From NCBI RefSeq assembly GCF_036884655.1, contig NC_088359.1, forward strand, positions 15,729,501 to 15,793,500: a stretch of DNA of 64,000 nt, written 5' to 3'. Position 1 is the first letter of the stretch. Each line of letters starts with the position of its first letter. The DNA is from Musa acuminata AAA Group. Its lineage: Eukaryota > Streptophyta > Magnoliopsida > Zingiberales > Musaceae. The notes beneath the pieces were generated by a model. That model searched no databases. It was not told where the DNA came from and saw nothing but the letters and a program-made list of their open reading frames with translations. This document shows positions 56,701 to 64,000 of the stretch, piece after piece. Position numbers and translations under genes: made by a program.

Positions 56701-58419
56701 TCTTTGAATTTAAACGAAACCCCGTCTCCAACTAGCAACTTGGATGCATCCACTTCCTTACCCAAGGATTGGAAGTATGTAGATGCTCATCCTAAGGAGC
56801 TAATCTTAGGAGACACGTCAAAGGGGGTTCAAACACGATCTTCTCTTAAAACTTTTTGTGCAAACGCCGCCTTTCTCTCCCAAATTGAACCCAAATGCGT
56901 TGACGAAGCCATGAAAGATGATTCATGGATTATCGCAATGCAAGATGAATTGAATCAATTTGAGAGAAATGAGGTGTGGACGCTTGTTCCTAGGCCAAAT
57001 GACCATTTAGTTATTGGTACTAAATGGGTCTTTAGAAACAAGCAAGATGAAAATGGTATCGTGGTTAGAAACAAGGCTAGATTAGTGGCCAAAGGTTTCA
57101 ACCAAGAAGAAGGTATCGATTACGAAGAAACCTTCGCACCTGTGGCTCGATTGGAAGCCATAAGGATGCTCCTTGCCTACGCTAGTTGTAATAATTTTAA
57201 GTTATTTCAAATGGATGTTAAAAGCGCTTTTCTAAATGGCTTTATTTCCGAAGAAGTCTATGTTGAACAACCTCCTGGATTTGAAAATAATAGTCTCCCT
57301 AATCATGTGTTTAGATTAACTAAAGCTCTCTATGGTTTAAAACAAGCTCCAAGGGCTTGGTATGAGAGACTTAGTTCTTTTCTCATTGAAAATAATTTCA
57401 TAAAAGGCAAGGTTGATACTACATTATTCATCAAGAATTTTGAAAATAATTTTCTCATTGTTCAAATTTATGTTGATGATATTATCTTTGGTTCTACGAA
57501 TGAATCTCTCTGTGAATCTTTTGCTAAAACTATGAGTCTTGAATTTGAAATGAGTTTAATGGGAGAGTTAACATTCTTCTTAGGTTTACAAATCAAACAA
57601 CTAAGCAATGGCATCTTTATTAGTCAAACTAAATATGCCATGAATCTACTCAAGAAGTTTAATATGGAGAACTCAAAAGCCATTAACACTCCTATGAGCA
57701 CCTCCACTAAATTAGAAATTGATGAAAGTGGAGAAAGCTTTGATCAAAAAACTTATAGGGGTATGATAGGAAGTTTACTTTACCTCACTGCAACAAGACC
57801 AGACATCATGTTCAGTGTAGGACTCTGTGCTAGATTTCAATCAAACCCTAAGATATCTCATCTCAAAGCAGTTAAAAGAATACTCAGATACCTTAATGGT
57901 ACCACAAATCTAGGATTATGGTACCCAAAATCAGAGAATCTTGAGTTAATTGCTTATGCTGATGCGGACTTTGCTGGTTGTAGATTAGATAGAAAAAGCA
58001 CATCAGGAACATGTCAATTTTTAGGACATGCTCTTGTTTCCTGGTCATCTAAGAAACAAAGCTCGGTTGCTCTATCAACAACCGAAGCTGAATATATTGC
58101 AGCGAGTGCTTGCTGTGCACAAGTTGTATGGATGAAAAACACCTTAGAAGATTACAAAATTAATCTTAAAGATATTCCCATTAAATGTGATAACACGAGT
58201 GAAATATGCTTAACAAAGAATCCTATACAACACTCAAGAACAAAACATATTGATATCAGACATCACTTTATACGAGATCATGTTGCGAATCATGATATAA
58301 TCATAGAGTTCATTGATACTAAACATCAACTAGCTGATATCTTTACAAAACCTCTAAGTGAAGAACAATTTGATTTCATTCGAAGAGAATTAGGAATGTT
58401 GTTGTGTCCGAATACTTAA
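53794..58419 (+). pseudogene. gag-pol: E gag-pol, one frame with two nonsense codons
   Basis: The frame spans 1,542 codons from MAYAGNQEGHSITRPPMF. Gag: core to about residue 215; knuckle 1 CYECKKPGHYKSDC from codon 277; acidic and heptad-rich region to about 430; knuckle 2 CNFCCKIGHKTHCC from codon 467. TAA at codon 228 (54475-54477) replaces Glu; TAG at codon 528 (55375-55377) lies at the gag-protease border. Protease [10 protein letters not shown] from codon 543. Integrase: His from codon 669, but the first Cys of the HHCC site is Arg (codon 703, VRDAC). Catalytic Asp 734 (MDLFGP), Asp 797 (RSDHGGEF) and Glu 833 with exactly 35 residues between the last two. RT: YVDD from codon 1226. RNase H: DADFAGC from codon 1390, TTEAEY, CDNTSE. 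The stop is at 58417-58419. Apart from these three defects the protein looks complete. Confidence 0.94.
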
Positions 58420-59252
58420 AATATTATTTTTCGGACTTTATTAAATGATCAAATCACTTGATTGCCATGTTTCCATGATTGTATGAGAAAATCTGCAACA
58501 AAATCTTGTCCGAATGCATCTTATTTATTCGAATGCTATACACCAGATTTTCTCGTACACTTTCATGAAAAATAAGTTTCTGAAATAAATTTGATGAAGT
58601 GATTCATGTGTATGTATTCCATCCTGCAAAATCTTTACATAGACAATGGATTATAACAAAAAGGGGAAGAAGTATTTAAAGCAATCTATGTAAAATTCCT
58701 CTATAAGCTTGCTATTATTATTTTCCTAGTATCATAATTACTATGCTTTTTGTTGATGACAAAGGGGGAGATATATGAATTGATAAACACTGCCATGATT
58801 AGAAATACTATGAGTGATGCTATAAACACACTGCTATGATTATGCCATCCTTGCATCACCAAGAGATATATGAACATGTGCTAAAGTTTGCATTATGCCT
58901 TGAGTTGATATCTTATCATGTGAAGAAAATGCAAAACTTGCTAGAAAATTTCAAATGTGTGCATCATGTAATAGTGCTTCACAGCTTGATATGATAATGT
59001 TCAAACTACATGATGAATAGTTACAAACACAATCATACAAACTTGATGATGTATGTCAAGCCTTGACATCATCCTTGAAGAGATACATCATGATGAGTAT
59101 CATGATGGGAGTATTGATAAGTTTAACTGATCTAACTTATCAATACGTCACTTGAATTCTTAGGTCTTGAATTCAAGGTTGACTTATCTCAACTATGGCA
59201 TATAGACAAGGGGAGTTAAGGATAACTCAATTATCAATTGATTGTCATCATC
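58420..59252 (+). other. E 3' noncoding region
   Basis: AT-rich, without an env-like ORF. The internal polypurine motif (GATGACAAAGGGGGAGA) lies in 58751-58771, about 500 bp before the LTR. Confidence 0.8.
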
Positions 59253-59266
59253 AAAAAGGGGGAGAT
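59253..59266 (+). promoter_or_regulatory. E terminal polypurine tract
   Basis: AAAAAGGGGGAGAT abuts the 3' LTR and would prime plus-strand synthesis. Confidence 0.9.
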
Positions 59267-61217
59267 TGTTGAATCTCGGATTTTGATGATGAAGTCAATT
59301 GTCATTTGTTGTCTAATCTATGTGTTGAGATAAGTGTGCAGGATTAACTACGATGAAAGTTAGACAAGCAGCAGGAGTTGCGCCGGAGTCAAGTTCATGA
59401 TCACGTTGGGAGTTCGAGAGTTCGACGGAAGTTCGGACGGTCGTCGGAGGTTCTGCGAGAACAGATCCGAGAAGTCCAGAAGCTTGCCAAGTGAAGCTCG
59501 TCGGAACTTGCCAAGTGGATCGTCGCAAAGTCCAGGAGTTTGCCGGAAGTCCGCAGGAGCATCACCGAGGGTTCATCGGATGATCGACGGAAGTTCGCCG
59601 GAAACTCGCCGGAAGAAGCGATTGACGCACCGAAGCAAAGCTGCAGAAATTGTCTTAGATCTAATCGTAGTTAGCACGTTGAATAAGTTGGAAAATGGGA
59701 GGTGATCCCATTAGCTTAATCTTGGGGCAATTGGGCCCCTGAAAGACTGAAATTGGGCCGAATGGAGCTAACCATTCGGACCCTGATTGCACCAGGAGGT
59801 GCAACCGCCTAGGCCAGGAGGTGGCACCGCCTGGGCTAAGCCTCCCAGTGAGACTGGGCGGTGCAACCTCCCCATCCGGGAGGTGGCACCGCCTGAGCTC
59901 AGTCTTCGAGCAAGACTGGGCGGTGCAACCTCCCTAACAGAGAGGTGGCACCGCCTGAGCTCAGTCTTCGAGTAAGACTGGGCGGTGCAACCTCCCTGAC
60001 AGAGAGGTGGCACCGCCTGAGCTCGGTCTTCGAGCTCTGCCAGGCGGTGCAATCTCTCCAGTCAAGAGGTGCAACCGCCTGATCCCGGAATTCCGGGATT
60101 TGATCGTTTTGAGCTCCAAATTTGAATTGGATTGGGGCCTATAAATACCCCACCCATTCAGCACTGAAAAGATACAGACCTACACCGAAATCTTGATCTT
60201 TTCTGTGATTCTAAGAGCTCAAAAGTCTTGTAAAGCCTTTAAGTCTCCTCCTTTTGTTCTTTAAGTTTTTGAGTTGTAAAGTGAGGAGAGAAAGGTCTGT
60301 AAAGGTTGTCTCCTGAGCCTGTCAAAAGGAAAGAAACTGTAAAAGGGCAGTTGGCCTTCGCCTATTGAAGGAAGGCCTCTAGTTGACGTCGGTGACCTCG
60401 TCGGTGGAGGAAGCCAAAAGTGGAGTAGGTCAAGACTGACCGAACCACTCTAAATCTCTGGTTTGCGTTTATTTTGAGCACTTTATCATTACTGCAAATC
60501 TCCTTCATAACTACTGCTCTCTGCGCTTTTACGAACAAATTCTAAGTGCTGTTCTTTCCGAATTTGCATTCAGACGTAAATCGGTGTTTTCATACATTAC
60601 AGTTTACGTTTACGTTTTAATTCTGCAAAACTGTCTTCTACGCCTTCACGAACAAGTTTTTAAGTGCTGATCTGTCCGAATCTGCTTTCAGACGTAAACC
60701 AGCGTTTTCGTATGATATTTACATCGCAGTTTACGTTTACGCCTTGATTCTGCAAAACTGTCTTCTGCGCTTTTACGAACGAGTTTCTAAAGTTCAGAAC
60801 CCTTTGAAACTGCGTCTAGACGTAAAATTGCGTTTAGACGTAAAACTGCTCAAACTGTGTAAAGACGTTTTAGACGTAAACTGAGTTTAGACGTAAATCT
60901 GCGTTTAGACGTAAAACTGCGTTTAGACGTAAATCTGCGTTTAGACGTAAAACTGCGTTTAGACGTAAAACTGCGTTTAGACGTAAATCTGCGCTTAGAC
61001 GCAATCTGCGCTTAGACGCAAACTGTGTTTAGACGCAAACTGCGCTTAGACGCAATCTGTGCTTAGACGCAAACTACACTTAGATACAAACTGAGAATTA
61101 GCTTTTGCATCATAATAGTTTTTATTGAACGAACGCAGCTTTTGGTTTTAATCGCTGTAAGATTTCCGCTGCACTAATTCACCCCCCCCCCCCCTCTTAG
61201 TGCTCTCGATCCTAACA
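59267..61217 (+). repeat. E 3' LTR (1,951 bp)
   Basis: It matches the 5' LTR but is 147 bp shorter. It has one fewer 62-bp dyad unit (about 59785-60085) and fewer 18-bp units (about 60810-61095). TATAAATA is at 60140-60147 and the hairpin at 61171-61203. It ends CCTAACA before CTGCC. Confidence 0.95.
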
Positions 61218-61222
61218 CTGCC

Positions 61223-61466
61223 CCCAACCACATCACCATCGCTGCCTCCCAACCCTCAGCAACAGCGAACCCTCCACGCAACGACTGCAACAAGAATTGT
61301 TGCCTCTCACTAGCGCCTCCTTCCGTAGTGTGACAGAAACAGAGCAACACTGCCTTCCATCCACACTGTCGCAGCCATCGCAGCGGTGAGCCCTTGGCGA
61401 TGCTGCCCTAGCCGCACCACCATCGCTACCTCTAAGCCCTCAGCAATAGTGATCCCTCTACGCAGT
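61223..61466 (+). other. B2 leader continued
   Basis: The same GC-rich texture and ACAGAAACAGAGC phrase as before E. It ends where TGTCACGCCCC begins. Confidence 0.6.
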
Positions 61467-64000
61467 TGTCACGCCCCTCAAAGATATCCATGATTTTTAA
61501 AATTTTCATCACAGACCAATCCAGGATCCAAACTAACTGAAAAACATTCAATCAAATTCACATCCATAAAACCTGTGCATTTTAAAATCATATATCACAT
61601 CACTCGATAATTCACATTTATGGCAACCCAAGCCAACTTGACAAACATGAACAATATTTATAAATCCACAAGCTAAATAAATTATACAATCAGAACTCCA
61701 ACTATTCACCACAAGTTCATATCGTCATAAATTAGACTTAACATTCCGAAATTCTAAATAAGAGAGATCTTCTAACACTTTTACACAGTATATCCATTTT
61801 GATCATCAGAACAATTCATTACATACAAAATATGCTTATACAACAATAGCATAACAACCAACAAGACTTGCCCATAATTCTAAATAGCTATCCACTGCCT
61901 CAGCCCAAATCAAACATCTCGAAGAGTGACAAGCTGACCTGAAAGATTTATATAACATCGGAGTGAGCCAAAAACGGCTCAGCAAGTGACAAAGCATATT
62001 CAGAACAAAAAGAACGATTTCAAACAAGTAAGGTATCTTAATGCAAGGCAGAATACAAGAATTCTCAATGATACCATCTCATTAGATACAAAATCATATG
62101 TATCATGTCATTCAAACATATTTGATTCATAACAAATGGAGCACAGAGTAATTGGAGCATATCAATGGCAGATAGGACATTTCAGAACATATCAGTTCAT
62201 AGCAAATGGAGCACAGAGTAATTGGAGCATATCAATGGCAGATAGGACATTTCAGAACATATCAATTCATAGCAAATGAAGCACAGAGTAATTGGAGCAT
62301 ATCAGTAACGAATGAAACATTTCGGAGTTTATCAATGGCGTATGAAATGTTTTCGAAGCATATCAATAACAAATGAAACATATCAGAGCTTATCAATGGC
62401 AAATGAAATGTTCCGGAGCATATCAACGGCATATGGAACATTTCGAAGCATATCAACAGTGAATGAACCATTTCAGAGCATATCAAAAACAAATACCGTA
62501 CAGAAGCTCAAACGTCGTCCTTGACGTTGCAATCATATCATTCTTATCCAAAGCATGTACAGAAACATATAACCAAAGCTTTGGATATCATATCAAACAT
62601 ATAGAAGGTGTAGTGGGATCTCAGTCAGAATGTGATTCATCCATTTCTGAATGACCACCTGACAAAAGTCTCCCACGTCTGGGAGCTCCATCCACCCACG
62701 TCTAGGTGAAGTCAGAGGGGGCCGGCAGAGCATCGCAGGCTCTAAGCACATACCCTTTACCATTTCTGGCAAAGGTCCAGACAATCCCACAATACTAGAG
62801 TACAAGAGGGCAGTTTTAACAATAAGTAGCACATATCGGAAGTACACGCGGAACAACAAAACGTACATGTGCCTTTACGAGTCAATACGAAGTAAGCAAT
62901 AATCTTTCACAATGATATTCAGATTTTTAAAAGGAAATGGAATAGGCACATATCGAAAGCAAATGCGGAACAATGGGATACACATGTGCCTAAATGAGTC
63001 AATACGATATAGCATAAACGTTACACAATAATTTTCAAGAATGCAAATAACTTTAAGGACAAGAGCATACAAGAATTCAAAGCAGTATTATAAAGCTCAA
63101 TTGAATAAGAAAGCTAAAGGATATCAATTTCCAAAGGAATGAAACCAGAATATTAGAAATCGACCAAAGCTCGATTTCTGGCAGAATACAAGAGGCACAT
63201 TGAACAAATGATTCAAACTATCAATCGTGCTCCAATTTACTCAGAAATATATCATTGGATTATACTTTCAGATAAGACAGGCTTCATATGAATTGAACTG
63301 TCCAATAGAGAGAGTTACAAATAATTTGGTAAACAAGGGTCGTAGAACAAAATCTCTGTTGGCAGAATTCATAATGTCAAATTCAATAGATAACTGGGCA
63401 GGTGTTTGGATTCCAAATCTTTCAAACCATATATCAAAAGAAAGATCTATGAGTCTAGTTTCCAATGAAATAAGCTTTGAATAAATCCATGTTTGCAAAC
63501 AGGGACTTATAAGCAGTTCAGTATCAAAAGGTCAGAAATTACGATCCCTGTTTTGCAGAATCTGTAGGCTCATTTGAAACAGAAGTTTGGGCAGACAAAC
63601 TTACTCCGAATTCTTAAAATAAGCTATCAAAACAAAGGTTTATGAGTCTATATTCTGATCAAATAAGTTTTGTCCAAATCAGAGGTCAATACATGAAGTT
63701 ATAATCATAACAAGGACGAAAGGTCAGAATCTCAGAAGTTGCACAGATTCGGATCGATATGTCTAAACAAGAGATATATCAAATGCAAGGCTAGAACAAT
63801 TCAAGTTCCACATATTCAAATCAAATATAGAGATCAAATTACAGTAAGGAAAGATCAGGATACTTGCAATAGGAAAGATTAGAACAATTACAGGAGGAAC
63901 GAATCGGGAACTTGCAATAAGAAATATCAGAGCAATTATAGGAGAAACGATCAGGGAACTTGCCTTTCAAGGATTTCGATCCGAAGATCCAAAGAAGGTG
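61467..64000 (-). repeat. Probable LTR of an unidentified element, left end only
   Basis: TGTCACGCCCCTC at 61467 is a plausible LTR terminus; many plant gypsy LTRs end GGGCGTGACA in the other direction, hence the minus-strand guess. The following 2.5 kb is AT-rich with no credible ORF. It includes the repeats at 62120-62480, a duplication of about 117 bp (about 62824 and 62941), and a near-repeat of about 49 bp at 63855-63960. The other end is outside the window, so both family and orientation are unproven. Confidence 0.38.
62120..62490. repeat. Tandem repeats of about 70 bp and 30 bp
   Basis: The block GCACAGAGTAATTGGAGCAT with its flanks repeats about every 70 bp from 62140 to 62305. After that, shorter units of the type GCATATCAATGGC...GAAACATTTC continue to about 62480. 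Confidence 0.85.

Larger units (their letters stand above)
51645..61217 (+). mobile_element. E: near-complete Sirevirus-like copia element
   Basis: 9.57 kb, flanked by CTGCC at 51640-51644 and 61218-61222. It holds a 5' LTR, PBS, gag-pol, 3' noncoding region, polypurine tract and 3' LTR. By eye the first 530 bp or so of the two LTRs differ at six positions, so the insertion is relatively young. It is the reference copy for the family in this window. Confidence 0.96.

Noticed and set aside
62312..62524. ORF with repeated NETYQSLSMANEMFRSIST
   Set aside because: It is a translation of the 30-bp tandem repeat; no other coding signal is present.

Overview
This window is plant nuclear DNA and, as far as I can read it, contains no host gene. 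It is a nest of LTR retrotransposons. All primer-binding sites match the 3' end of plant initiator tRNA-Met (TGGTATCAGAGC). The main family has a roughly 1,540-codon gag-pol, LTRs of 1.2-2.1 kb, two CCHC knuckles in Gag, repeated polypurine motifs and, in two copies, an envelope-like ORF. That set of traits fits Ty1/copia Sireviruses (SIRE/Maximus lineage). A large, repeat-rich monocot genome (possibly Zingiberales/Musaceae) is my guess, with low confidence.

Layout, left to right. Positions 1-5484 hold the 3' half of a broken Sirevirus-like copy (A1). Its 3' LTR is followed by an LTR fragment of a relative (A2, 5485-7169). Then come a minus-strand Ty3/gypsy leader plus LTR (B0, 7170-7984) and a scrap of another copia gag (J, 7985-8664). 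An old minus-strand Sirevirus (H) starts with its 3' LTR at 8665. Pieces of H reappear at 9976-13039, 31389-31395, 38305-38335 and 49245-50042, because four elements landed in it: gypsy deletion derivative B1 (13040-31383), gag-only element G (31399-38304), Sirevirus D (38336-49239) and gypsy B2 (from 50043). B1 itself carries Sirevirus F (13653-22303) and TNT1-like copia C (24335-30335). D carries a solo LTR (46059-48134) inside its own 5' LTR. B2 carries the best-preserved Sirevirus, E (51645-61217). The last 2.5 kb looks like the start of an LTR of an unidentified family.

Most insertions are supported by 5-bp target-site duplications that I could read directly: CTATC (B1), CCACC (F), AAAGA (C), TTCTC (D), CCTTT (solo LTR) and CTGCC (E). 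G has no clean duplication.

Functionally, E-like elements would supply Gag, protease, integrase and reverse transcriptase/RNase H. F (gag plus env-like, no pol) and G (gag only) look like parasites of that machinery. E itself is damaged by two nonsense codons and a lost integrase zinc ligand. The features most worth study are the env-like module with its own TATA and dyad array, the GGCGGT-N3-ACCGCC dyads upstream of LTR promoters, the poly-C hairpin near LTR ends, the duplicated polypurine motif, and three insertions within about 39 bp of H.
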